This document shows, one piece after another, positions 22,838-34,106 of a stretch of 64,000 nt of DNA (positions within the stretch are counted from its first letter, which is position 1; the number at the start of each line of letters is the position of its first letter). Location of the stretch: assembly GCA_000711775.1 (NCBI GenBank), contig ARYC01000807.1:1-64000 (forward strand), in the 5' to 3' direction. Source of the stretch: Oxytricha trifallax (taxonomy: Eukaryota > Ciliophora > Spirotrichea > Sporadotrichida > Oxytrichidae). Below the pieces are notes generated by a model that saw nothing but the letters and a program-made list of their open reading frames with translations, searched no databases and had not been told where the DNA came from. The position numbers and the translations under genes were made by a program.

Positions 22838-25272
22838 TCAATTTGAGATTTATTTTGATTTATTCATATATTTGGGTTCTTTTTTTTATAGATTAATGCT
22901 GAAAAGAATTAAACAATTCAGCTTTTTAAATTAGTTGTGAATCTGCAATTCCAAAAAAAATAATGTTTATTTTTAGATTTATTACTTGACCATCAAGCTA
23001 TATTCTGCCAAATAAACCTTTTTAGTCTTTTATATAATAATTATACAATACATTAGACTATAGGATAAATATTAGGGATTTGATTCATCATGTTTTTAAT
23101 TAAGAGCATCAAACTCATTCCCTCTTTGGTACTTAACACCTATTGTGTTCCCAAATTCATCATAGTCAACTTCCTCTTCTTCGATACCATTTAGATCTTG
23201 GCTTTATTTCCTTGCCTTCAATTCTTCATTCTGCCCAGTTGCACCATTATTGACAGTAGTTTCACTTTTAACTTTAGGCTTTGGTACGTTATTTTTTGCA
23301 AATTCCAAAGCTTTCTCTCTTGCCGTTTTCTCTTTAGGTTTTTCCTCTTTCTTTTTAGATGACTAACTTGTTAATGGTTTTTAAGCATTTTGTAGTTTTA
23401 TTTATTCTGCAAATTTTTATGCTTATTCTTATTTCTTCTTTGCTTTTTCCCAGTCGGCAGAGCCTATATTAGCACCTAAACCTCCAAGTTTCATGGATTA
23501 TGATGTTTGTTACATATGTTTGTAATCCTTCACAGAGTAGGGCTGATAAATTGAAGTGCCTCCCTCACTTTAGATTTTGGACTTAATGTTCTTCTCTTTT
23601 TACTGCTAATCTTTGAAGTTTTTGTCAGCATCGTCCATTTACTGATAGATATCTGATTATTGTTACCCTTAAAAAATTTAACCTCCTTAGGGTTGACCTT
23701 GTAAACTATAAATTAGTAAATATATGCTATAATATTTTGCTTTTAAATTTAGAAACATCTGCTGTTATTACTAAAGCAGCATCATTTAATGCTGCATCAT
23801 GAGTATTTATTACTACAATTAATCTGGACTTAATCCTGGATTGTACGTTGGAGGACTCTGCATAAATGGGAAGTTAGGGTTATAAGAATTCAGATTTTGC
23901 TGCTCCATAGTTTAAGTTTATTGTTTCAAATTTTACCCATACATATCAAATAGATTATCAGATTATTGCTGTGATTGCTGTGGTTTATCATTGAGTTTTT
24001 TATCAGCCGCTTCTTACCTTAAAACTTCTTGCTTTCTTGAAGGGATGGGTGGTTACCCTTTCGCTAAAGCTTTATTTTGATTTGGGTTACTGACTGAAGC
24101 TGCTCTAGTTTTAATCATTGATTTCTACGGTTACGAGCTGGTATTGTTCTATTAAATTGTAGATCCCTCATTTACTTTGTTAATGTAACTGTTCTATCTT
24201 TGAATTGCCTAAGATGTAACTGCTGCCTATTATTGACTTAACTATGTCAAAGGCTGTTGTGATATACTATTTTGATTTGATGATTTCGCATTTAAGATCT
24301 ATTTTGAAACGTTTCCAAAGTTACTTGCTCTTGATTTTTCTACTGACTACCTGAGTTAGTTTGAGTTTATTGGCTTGGTTTAACTCTAAGCTACTGTATT
24401 ACTTTGATTTATCAAATTAGCTTAATTTGATCCTAGATTATTCTCTATAGGTTTGCTTTCATTCAAGCCCAAACCTGGAAACGGATTGGCAGAATATAAC
24501 TTCTCTTCATTCATCCCGTTTCCTCCATTAATCATGCTTTCATCTTCTTTCGTTGAGAAATTATGTGACTAATTGACTGACTCTTTGTTTTTCCTCAACC
24601 TCTCTGCAAAGCCGATTGGAGTGTGCTGTTGATCTTTATTTGCATTTAAAATTTCTGCCATGTTTTAGCCGTTTCTTTGCATGAAGATGTCGTTTGAGTG
24701 GATTTAATGATTTTGTTATTGATATGGATACACCTTCAATTATTTGAAAATTAACAATATATTTAATCTTCAAGGGAGATGATAAATTATTCATCATACT
24801 GTCTAGATTATCATGCTAAAAGTGCTATTACTAATTGCCAAAATCATTGCTGTATCTCTAATTGTCTATATTAAAATGTATTCATATTAGATTCTAAATT
24901 CTTTGTTTTAATTATAATCTTTTGTTAACTTACTTCCAAGTCTTGAAGCAACGTCTTACTCTGCTAATGAATTTTATAAGAGAATGTTCTTGGCCAATGG
25001 ATTATTCAATGTGATAGTTTCTACTTTATTGCTTAATTATTATTAATTGCTCAGTCCTCCACCTGTTTTGATCCCACTCTTCACTTATGAAAATTATAAG
25101 TACCTCTAAAATATTTACAATACATACATATAATATATACTACATAAAACATAGTAGTATTTTATGAAGATGGAGTTTAGTAGGTGTCTTATGTTTAAGT
25201 CAAACCTCCTGCAATATCTCCATACTTTGTTATATTGCTTGTTTTTCCCTGAAATCTGCTCTTAAAGTCCAT
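22838..25272 (-). CDS. Q/N-rich low-complexity protein (hypothetical)
   Basis: Not recognised. It starts MDFKSRFQGKTSNITKYGD at 25272. A 38-nt intron at about 25110-25147 and another of about 33 nt near 24903-24935 break the first part, followed by an unresolved gap near 24780-24900. From 24770 to about 23050 one frame is open: NMAEILNANKDQQHTPIGF, many Q, N and S runs, PFPGLGLNESKP, PPIPSRKQEVLRQEAADKK, a polyQ/M stretch (QQQILMMQHQMMLLQQQQQM), then a charged part with GSADWEKAKKKQEQAQKF and an acidic EEEEVDYDEFGN near the C-terminus. The frame stays open in AT-rich DNA to TGA 22838-22840, so the end may be earlier if an intron is missed. Composition suggests a scaffold or RNA-granule-type protein; this is inference only. 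Confidence 0.6.
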
Positions 25273-25564
25273 CTATGTTTATATAGTTATTACAATCTAA
25301 ATAAGTCGAGGTTTTCCAATAAATCTGAATATATGAATATCTCATAAAAAAAGAACTTTCTTTTTTTTAGTAAAAGTAACTTACATTTTTAAATTCTATA
25401 ATTTATAATTTTAAAAAACTATAATTGAATTGTATTATAATAATTATTCTAGAATTCATGCATAAAAATCTTTTATTTTGTGTCAGATTTTATAGTAAGA
25501 TTTAAGCTTATCAGAATAAAATAATAAATCTAGTAAGAAGTATAATAATTAGATTATTGATAAA

Positions 25565-27190
25565 ATGTTCAAAAAGCTATTCGGCTCAACTAATCACAAA
25601 ATAGTTATAAAATCTTTTATGTTAATAAAATTATAACTTAATCAAAAAGAAAACGAATAAAAGTGGTTTCTAGAAAAGAATTTGAAATTTTTTAAATTTC
25701 AACCTGCATAAATTAACATTTAATTGATAGTTAAATACAATAAAAATTTGAGAAAAAATAGAAAATTGTTTAATAAATTGACAAAAACAGTTCAAGATTA
25801 ATTATAATCATTTTTATAGAGCTATTTATTATATTATTATGTGAATGCTCCTACTGCTAAGCAGGCAGCTCCGATCGCAGACCCAATGGTGACCATGCAA
25901 AGACTTCAAGAGCAAATTGAGTCAGTGAAAGCCAGATCAAAGAAAGTCGAAGTGGAGATGCAAAACAGACTCAAGGAAGCACTTGAGAAGAAAAAGCAGA
26001 AAGATAACAGAGGTAAGTAAATCATTATTCAAACAAAAAAGTGATTGGGAGAATTTGCATTTATATTTTCACTCAAAAAATGTGGCCATTGATATATCTA
26101 TGAGGACACTCTTAAATACAAATAGTGTGAAAAATTATAAAGCTATAAACAATGTGGAAAGAAGAACTCGATTTAAAAGATTATTGAAAATGTTGAAGTA
26201 TCTATAATTCTAAAAACACATAAGAATTCATAAAATAGTTTCTCAATTTGAGATGTCGCTTTTCGCCAATAATCTGAGTGTCAATATTTGATTAAAGACC
26301 AATAAAATTCTCTCAATCACAATTTATGAATATTATGGTTTCTTTCCAGGCTTTAATTTGATATTAATTTAACATTGTGTAGGTGCTATCTTTGCTTTGA
26401 AGAGAAAGAAGATGTTAGAGGGTGAATTAGGGAAATTAGATGGGTAAATGATCATGCTCGAACAGCAGAGACTTATGATAGAGAGTAAGTTATAGTTTAT
26501 TTCTTCAGTTTGCAATAATATTTCATTATAAATCTACTAAGAGATTAAAACCCTTTGATTAAAATAAGTTAAGATTACTGAATAAAAACCATATAAACTA
26601 TAATTGTTACTTGGTAAATGAAGAGTATTTATATCTTTATCATGAGATGTTTTAGAGTTTGATCTATCGATTTACAATATTTGTGAATCTAGTCTAGTCT
26701 TAAATAAAAGAATGGGTTTTTATCTAAACTTTATGTTTGTATAGCAAGCATGGTAGACACTCAGGTGTTCCAAGCTTTGAACGAGGGTTCCAGAACCATC
26801 GAAGCTCAATCTAAGATGACCAACATCGATGACATGGAAGAGCTCAAGGAGAGACTGGAGGAGCAGAAGGCAGACATGGATGAGAAGAACGAATTCTTTA
26901 TTCGTGCTGGCCAGATGGAGGACGAGGATGAACTCCTGGATGAGCTCAACGAACTAGAAGCACAGATGGAAGAGGAAGAGCTCTCTAAATTAGAGATTGG
27001 TTCTGGCCCATTCACAATTTATTAAAGCCTTTATTTTGTCAAACTTTAATTTCAAATGTAATGTGGATTAAACATCCCATCAGGTGGGTAACAGCTCCCA
27101 TCTGCCCAAGTTAGCAGCAAAGCATAACCATCTCTGGCTAAGTCTGAGGAGGATGAACTCAGGTAACTAGAAGCTATGATGGCACTCTGA
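25565..27190 (+). CDS. CHMP4: ESCRT-III subunit CHMP4/Snf7
   Basis: Exon 1 (25565-about 25603) encodes MFKKLFGSTNHK, the typical CHMP4 start. Exon 2 (about 25842-26012) encodes PMVTMQRLQEQIESVKARSK. Exon 3 (26383-26484) encodes GAIFALKRKKMLEGEL, and exon 4 (26745-27190) encodes MVDTQVFQALNEGSRTIEAQ, TNIDDMEELKERLEE and an acidic tail. The protein ends EEDELRQLEAMMAL, resembling the C-terminal helix that binds Alix/Bro1 and the MIT domain. Splices at 26012/26383 and 26484/26745 preserve the frame. The intervals (about 240, 370 and 260 nt) are much longer than other introns here and probably contain IESs. Snf7 polymerises on membranes for vesicle budding and scission. Confidence 0.9.
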
Positions 27191-27439
27191 GTTGCTAAAA
27201 ATGCATGATATATGTAATTATTGAAAAGATAGATATTTTTAGTTGTTTTTGTATAAATATTTTTTGCAATCTTCTCTTATATTCACTACATTATTAATTT
27301 TTTTCAATAAAAATTGGTGGTATTTTTAATTCATTTCTCCATTACCTTAGATTTGCAAAAAATTAAAATTCACAGCAATAAATAAAATTATAAATTTAAG
27401 AATTATATTAGCTTTTAAGGCAATTATTAGCTCAAATGC

Positions 27440-28638
27440 TCAATTGTTAGATAATAAAATTTAATATTAAAGCTTAATATTTACAATAATTTAAATCAAG
27501 TTTTAAGAATAGCAAATAAGGTAGTCTTCTAGTCTTAATGAACAATTAATTAACAAATTTATAATTAAAAATACTTTATAGTTCTTATGCTCTTATTTAA
27601 AACTTTTTATTTGAAGTATTTGTTTTTCTTTCATTTTCTTTTTTTGTTCATAAGATCTTACAGCTTTGACTTCACATACTCCTTGAGTGTCAGACTCTGC
27701 ACAAATGATAGTGTGTACACGTATATTTCCTCTACCTCCAGTACACTTATATATCATAATAATTTATATTAATGGATGTTTGTAACAAACATCACTTTCG
27801 TTGAACTCATCTCCATAGCTCCCTCCCCCATTTTAAGAATCGTTTTGCACATTACTACTGATTAACTTTGGTTGATAGCTACTCATGCTCAATATTTTAT
27901 ATATTAGAGTCAGACTTAAAATTACCAGAGTGCCAAGAAAGCACACATTTAACAAGAAATAGCCCTTCCCTCTTTTGAAAAATTTAACTTCTTCCTAGTC
28001 TTCAAGCATTATAGTGTAAATATTGAAGACTAGCACGCTTGTGGGAATTGACAAGTGTACCAAGATTATTGGGTTAATCCATAAAATAAAGTATAAATTA
28101 CTATATAATTCCACATTGACCCTTCTATTATTACTACCAAATAAATAATTAGTATTCCCATGACGAATATACACATCAAAATCATGCAGATAAGGTTCAT
28201 CATATACAAGAATACTGTTTTATTGCTTTCTACCTAAGCACCAGCGTATTTTGCTTAATTCTTATCTTAATCTGTTATTGAATTGTTTTTAATATATTTC
28301 TGATAAAACAAAATATGAAATTGTTTTAATTAAAAAATAGTTTTAGAATTTAAGCCATCTGATAATAATCTAGAAAATTATTCATTATTAGTTTAGGATT
28401 AAGAAAACTATGAGGACCGCTGTTTATATTATTAATTTATATAATTTCTTTTACTATACCTTAATATTAATATATTAAATATATGTTTGGTTGAGCTAAA
28501 TCTATTGGGTGGTGGATTAACATACTTAGGTTTATGCTCATCACTTGATCTCTGATTATTTTATTGTGGTTGTTTTTATTTGTTCATTATTTCCATGAAT
28601 TTTTCTAATTTTTTGTCAAAGTTTCTTTAATCACTCAT
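27440..28638 (-). CDS. polytopic membrane protein, about 4 spans (hypothetical)
   Basis: Not recognised. It starts MSDQRNFDKKLEKFMEIMNK at 28638 with a Q/P-rich cytosolic head (YVNPPPNRFSSTK). After an unresolved gap (about 28260-28480) coding resumes at KNQAKYAGAQVESNK and gives TM1-2 (VFLYMMNLICMILMCIFVMG, ILIIYLVVI), then PIILVHLSIPTSVLVFNIY, a charged loop (LEDQEEVKFFKRGKGYF) and a fourth span (LLNVCFLGTLVILSLTLIY). A soluble tail follows; it stays open in AT-rich DNA to TGA 27440-27442, with the reliable part ending near 27780. It looks like a tetraspan-type protein. Confidence 0.6.
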
Positions 28639-29195
28639 TATTGATTATTCTAATTTCAAATTGTAATTTTATAATAAAACCCCATAATTTTTTTAAGAAT
28701 GGAAATAAGGCGTTAAGAATAAACAGATCAAGTTTAAATGCTAAAATAGAAATAATTAGAATTATACGTTGATTAATGATTATTAACTCATCAAAAATCA
28801 AAATTGATTCCACCAATATTAAAAACATTAGTAGTAGGATCATTTAATTTTAAGACTCAAACCATCTCTACCAATTAAAATTAATTATTCTAAATTTCTA
28901 AAAATTTTAGACAACAAGATAACAATGTTTCATCAATTATCCACTAATCGTATTTTTTCATTATTTTATTCATTTTCATATATTTTTACCCTTTTTTTCA
29001 TTCCTTATAGAATAATGGGGTTTTATATCAATGAAATATTTCTCACTTGCCTCTTTATATACTTAAAATCAGAATAGGAAAAATAATTTAAAAGGAATAT
29101 TATAATCGTTAGGTATATTCGAATAAAGCTTGATTGCAATCACTGCATATCAATTGAGCAATTAACTAAAGGTAATTGATAGGAATTCATTTTAC
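28639..29195. other. AT-rich spacer
   Basis: Intergenic, very AT-rich. No convincing coding, repeat or RNA gene. Confidence 0.5.
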
Positions 29196-32100
29196 TCAAG
29201 AGATATGGTCTTTCTTTCCATTTTTATGTGATTTTTGCTTCGCTTTTTAAGGCTTGTTAGAAGTATTGTTAGTATTATAGGAACTTATTTACAAACTATT
29301 AGATTGATTATTTGAGATATTTGGAGCTGTGGATGAATTAATTATTTCTTCTTTGTCTGTGTAGTAAGTTTTATCTATAGGCATCTCTTATGAATAATAA
29401 TCAACTTCATTGAGCTATCTCTTGTCTAATTTATCGATTCATTAGGGACTTGACAAGTTTGTCGAGAAGTTTTCAGAATTGTAATTGGAAATTCTTTCTT
29501 AATCATGCTTTGGGGAAGCAGGATTACTAAATTCTTCAAAGCTTCTCTCCTCACTTAATCTGAGATTGGTGTCGGATAGGTCATGCAAGAAGAGAGACTT
29601 TTCACTTAATGTCTTTTCTTGTTTTAGTTTCTTTTCCAAATCAAATTTAGCTTTGATACTTTGCATTTTTGTGTGGATCTTTAGCTCTTCAGCAAAGATT
29701 TTGAATCCAACATTGAAATAGAAGAAAATTCCACTAAAGATAATGCACATGATAGCCATGACATCACATGTTCTTCTATAGCCAATATAGTCATAGAGAG
29801 CACCTCCAAGAGTTGGTGCTAAGATCTGTCCAATAGAGTAAAAAGTAGAGTATAGTCCTGAGGCAATATCGTTAAGAATTTGATCCTAATATTGATATAA
29901 TAGGATTGAATTGGAGAAATTCAAAAATAAAAATATAACTGAAGATGGATATAATTATAAGTGCCACTAATTAGACAAGCTTGTAATTGGAATTAGATTT
30001 AATAAACTTTTAGTATTAAACTGATTGTACATAATACATTGTCCATTTTTATGTTTTTAATCTTTTTAAATATTCAGGCGTACTATAAAAATGTAAATTC
30101 TACATTGTACAGTTTTAAAAATACTTAGATTATTAATAATATTTAGTTACAATGATAAATGCGGAGATCACTCGCTCTTTTGGACTTCTTTTTATGCCAT
30201 TTCTTGCTTTTAAGTCTCAAGATCTTTCCTTTCTACAAATTTGTTTCCTAGATCTGTTTATTCATCCACCACCATCTGTGATTCCCCATCCTCTATCAAA
30301 GGATATAGATAGTACATTGCCAGCTCGACCTTATTAAAAGGGAACTTCTCGTTTCTATTCAAAACACTCATTTAGTAGAAATGTAGCATGTTAGGTTAGC
30401 AATCACTTGGCACTATTGGAATCTCACTACACTACTGCCGTTTTGTATTTCAGATTTACGGGATACTCCTCTCCTTCAAAGAATCGCTTCAGGTCATCTA
30501 TCTTTTCACTATTATAGAATATATCTCTCTTGATTTAAAACTAGTTCTTCATTACAACTATTATTATGAGTGTTTTAAATAGCATTTCTCTATTACTCGT
30601 TTGAATAATTATTTCTTTCATTTTTAATATATTATTAATTACACTAATAATCTAAGTATTTTTTTTTAAAACTCTACAATAGATTCTAAGAAATTTTAAT
30701 TTACTAAAACTGTACAATGTACAGTTTACAATTTTAAAGTACGCCTTAATATTTAAAAAGATTAAAAACATAAAACTAGACAATGTATAATGTACAATCA
30801 GTTTAATACTAAAAGTTTATTAAATCTAATTCCAATTACAAGCTTGTCTAATTAGTGGCACTTACAATTATATACATCTTCAGTTTTATTTTTATTTTTG
30901 AATTTCTCCAATTCAATCGTATTATATCAATATTCATTTTCCCCTTCCACGATTTATTCCTTAATATATATAGATTCAATGGCTTCTGGAAGCAATGGAA
31001 TAAAAACAAATCCTTAGGCTATCCCACTTATAGAGTAACCTATGAACATTAACCAATTTGAATCTGGTAAGCCAAACATAACAGAAGGACCTTAAAGTAG
31101 CATAGATATTGACAGCAAAATGAATGAAGCAAATATGAAAAGTCGCCTTGGAATTCTTTTAGATAGACTGCTGACAAATACTGTGCTTACTGTATAAGTA
31201 AACATGGGCAAGGATAGAACAAAGCCATTATAGCTTGGTGGTATATTTTTCTCAGATCTTAGGACATCTGTCAAAAAGGCTGACTAGTAACTAATTGAAA
31301 TGCACACTATGATGCAAGCTAGGAAAGCTAACATAGATCTTTTATTCAATAAAAACATTTTGAAAGTTATCTTCTTTGTATTTTTAGGATTCACATCTTC
31401 ATTATCCGCTTCCAAACTTTTATTGAGTGTATCAGGTGTGATAAGTAAAGCAATGAAAAAATTGAGTGTCAACATCATCCCAAATATGAAAAAAGTTGAA
31501 AAGTATCCAAATGCTGAATAGAAGAATCCACCAATAACTGGTCCTACCATAAGACCCACTCCAGCTATTGCCTCAGCCATTCCTATATATTTCTCTCTAT
31601 TATCAGAAAACACAAATGTGATAATAGCATAGCAAGAAGTTTGAACCTGTGCACTCCCGATACCTTGAATGAATCTGAGTAGCAAACTGGTATACAAATA
31701 CCAATCTTAATTTGTAATGTACTGAGTAGCACCAAGGGCCACAGTCGAAATAATCTAAAAAATTGTTTTAGCGTTTAAATAGACTTACCATTATAATCTC
31801 ACCAATTAAAATTGTGTTTTTTCTTCCTACTGCATTTAAGTTTTTGCCAATAAACGGTGAAAAAATTAATCCAGATATTTCGAATGCACTAAAAATATTA
31901 TTAATTTATTATGCTATGATCTTTGTTACTTGTATCAATTCTAGTGATTCTTTTACAATATTTATACCAATTACTTACCTTAAAATAAACGAGATTTGTA
32001 TCGCGTGAAGTGCTGGGAAATGATCTGGGATCCAAGTTGGTAATATATTTTCAACATTTAGAAATAGAGTGTTTATCATCATTAGTGAGAATAAACATGA

Positions 32101-32370
32101 GAAAAGTACATTTTTCCTCATTTTCTTATTCGTGTCGCTTTCTATTTTCTTAGTAATCGAATCTTCGTTCTCCTATGTGGAGTCTGGAGTACCTGAAGAG
32201 CCTTCATTGTCATTGTAATTTGACTCCAAGTCAGATAAATTATAAATAACATGACAATTATTAAGGAATTTATCATTAGATATCCTTGTGTCTCTTGTCT
32301 CACTAATTTACTGGAACTTAGCTTTAAGTACAAATAACTTTTCATTTATTCTCCTTGTTATGTTTTGCAT
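29196..32370 (-). CDS. major facilitator superfamily (MFS) transporter, interrupted by a 1-kb palindromic IES
   Basis: It starts MQNITRRINEKLFVLKAKFQ at 32370. A long hydrophilic N-terminus precedes TM1 (NVLFSCLFSLMMINTLFL). Two introns (about 31927-31980 and 31757-31790 regions) lead to FSPFIGKNLNAVGRKNTIL, then LLLRFIQGIGSAQVQTSCYA (the G-x-G of TM4-5) and VGLMVGPVIGGFFYSAFGY, the classic MFS motif C (G-P-x-x-G-G). The C-terminal half begins LACIIVCISISYQSAFL. Coding meets the palindromic element (29888-30934) and resumes as QILNDIASGLYSTFYSIGQI and LAPTLGGALYDYIGYRRT. A 24-nt intron (29426-29449) removes an in-frame TGA; the tail ends at TGA 29196-29198. Likely a drug/H+-antiporter-type transporter; the substrate cannot be told. 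Confidence 0.85.
29888..30934. mobile_element. palindromic element in the MFS gene, flanked by AATATT
   Basis: Inverted arms of about 200-240 bp: the left begins GATATAATAGGATTGAATTG at 29894, the right ends with CAATTCAATCGTATTATATC at 30928, and the match continues through ...ATTAGACAAGCTTGTAATTG... and its mirror near 30840. AATATT occurs at both edges (29888-29893, 30929-30934). Removing 1,041 bp rejoins the transporter frame as GAA-AAT-GAA-TAT-TAG-GAT-CAA (ENEYQDQ). Unlike the other palindromes here, the centre (30168-30552) has protein-like sequence. Confidence 0.88.
30168..30552 (-). pseudogene. ORF remnant inside the palindromic element
   Basis: Minus-strand reading from ATG 30552 gives MKNQFQIKRDIFYNSEKIDD and LKRFFEGEEYPVNLKYKTAV. 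After a frame change near 30430-30450 it continues as FPFNKVELAMYYLYPLIEDG and ERKDLETQKQEMAQKEVQKS to TGA 30168-30170. Base composition is less AT-rich than the arms. It is not similar to the TBE proteins that I could see. It may be element-encoded or a captured host exon; the function is unknown. Confidence 0.45.
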
Positions 32371-32662
32371 ATTCCTTTACACAGCCTCTTTCATTAGAAC
32401 TTAACTTAACTAAAAATAAATTAATATTTTATTCATTTCATAAAATTTTGTATAATCAGTCATTATCACCTATTATCAATAAGAATATAATAAAATAGTT
32501 AAGTAAGAATAAATTAAAGTTAATCTATTATACTTTTGGTTAAATTAGCTCATTAAAGTTATTAAATTATCATTTTGTTGTGAACTCAAGCACTATAAAT
32601 CATTAAAAACAATTCATCTAAATTGAATCTCATAGCTTTATAATTAATTTACTAAATATATA

Positions 32663-33391
32663 ATGCAAAATCGATTTAGCATTTCTGAGTTAGATTATTC
32701 TATTTCAAAAGCCTCAAAAAGATTGAATATTTTGATTTTAGGGGATGCGAGTGTAGGTAAAACTTCTCTGGTTAAATTGTAAGTTAAATTCTAATGATTT
32801 TAATTTATCAATAGATATAACAACGAAACCTTTGAGCTAAACAGAATTTGTACTCTTGGAGTAGATTTCTACACTAGAAAAGTGAAGTCAGAATATTCAA
32901 ATCAAACTTATAAGGTATGTCTATGGGACACAGCTGGGTAGGAGCGTTTTAGATCTATTGCACATACTTTCTATAAAAGTTCCAAAGCGATTATAGTAGC
33001 TTTCGATGTCACATCTCTCTTATCATTTGAAAATGTAGTCGTATGGCTGAAAGGTATTTATTAATAAGCCTCTGAAGAAGTGGTAATTATTCTTGTGGGA
33101 AATAAAGTGGATCTCAAAGACTAAAGACGCATAACTTTCGAGTAAGGCAGAGCACTTGCTAATAAGTACAAAATAAGGTACTTTGAAACATCTGCTTCTT
33201 TAAACTACAATGTTGAAAATATGTTCGATTTTATAATTGATAAGGTGGTTTACTAAGACCAAGATAAAACCAGTTATTCAATTACTCACGATTAAAAAAG
33301 CAGTTTTGAATCAGAAAGTTATGTTCTAACGAAAAGTAATTTTTCTGAATCAAGTATACTCCAGAAGAAGAACAGTAAATGTAAGTGCTGA
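32663..33391 (+). CDS. Rab-family small GTPase (array copy 1, intact)
   Basis: Complete Rab with one 36-nt intron (32779-32814). G1 GDASVGKTSLVKL, effector-region Thr in RICTLGVDFY, G3 [12 protein letters not shown]4 VGNKVDLKD, G5 ETSAS, and a C-terminal CKC for double geranylgeranylation. All nucleotide-binding residues are present. Start ATG 32663 follows an AT-rich spacer; stop TGA 33389-33391. First of four related sequences in a row; it is more conventional than the next ones. Membrane-traffic role by family; subfamily not assigned. Confidence 0.88.
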
Positions 33392-34100
33392 TAAGTATCT
33401 GAAGTCGTAATCAATATTTTATAAAAAGAATAAGAATTCTTATATTTGTATCAATGAAATGAAATGTAAATTATGTAAGAGTTATGTTTGGAATAAGCTA
33501 TAAATCTTAATTTCTATTAAGTTTTCACCCTTTTCATTACAATTACGATTTCTAATTCCATTTATTTATAAAATAACTTCAGGTTTTAAAATAAAACGAT
33601 ATAACATTTTGATTTAGCTAAATTTAATATAAAGAAATTATAATGATAAATTATATAAAATAACTTATAATATCTTTGTATTATTTAAAATTCCTTAAGT
33701 CAATCAATGTCAGAAAAAAAAGTTTAAGACTCTAATATTTAAAAATAATGGGGGGGGAGTTTTTCGCAATTATTTTTGATTTTTCTAATGTCATTATTTT
33801 TTAACATTTAAAAACTATTTCATTCACTTTAACTTACTAGAGATTCCATCAATTATAATTATTTCATAAGATATAGGCTGATATTAATCTCAAACTCATT
33901 CCAATAAAATAATATTAGACTATTAATAATAAAAATTTAAGATTTAAGTACTCTTTTGATATTTTTATATCTTATCTTTAACAAATATTAAGTAAAAGAA
34001 AGTTTATTTATGAAAATTTCTTGTAAATATTCATAGAATTTAATTAAATTAAATTATCCAAGACAAGTAACTTCCTTAAAAATAAGTAAGAAAGCTGCAT
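33392..34100. other. AT-rich spacer with an isolated G8 tract
   Basis: Spacer between Rab copies 1 and 2. A G8-AGTTTTTCGC motif at about 33752 looks a little like the end of the G-tract elements but has no partner end, so no element is called. Nothing else was recognised. Confidence 0.45.
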
Positions 34101-34106
34101 ATTTCA

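Noticed and set aside
26806..27015. Long serine-rich minus-strand ORF opposite CHMP4
   Set aside because: It is the antisense shadow of the acidic glutamate-rich CHMP4 exon (GAG/GAA read as CTC/TTC and TCC).
29439..29441. In-frame TGA before the MFS C-terminal tail
   Set aside because: A 24-nt GT-AG interval removes it and continues a hydrophilic, coding-like tail; readthrough is not needed.
33745..33775. G8-AGTTTTTCGC motif as an end of a third G-tract element
   Set aside because: No inverted partner or 8-bp duplication was found nearby and the sequence after the G-tract does not match the GTTTCCTGCAC tip.
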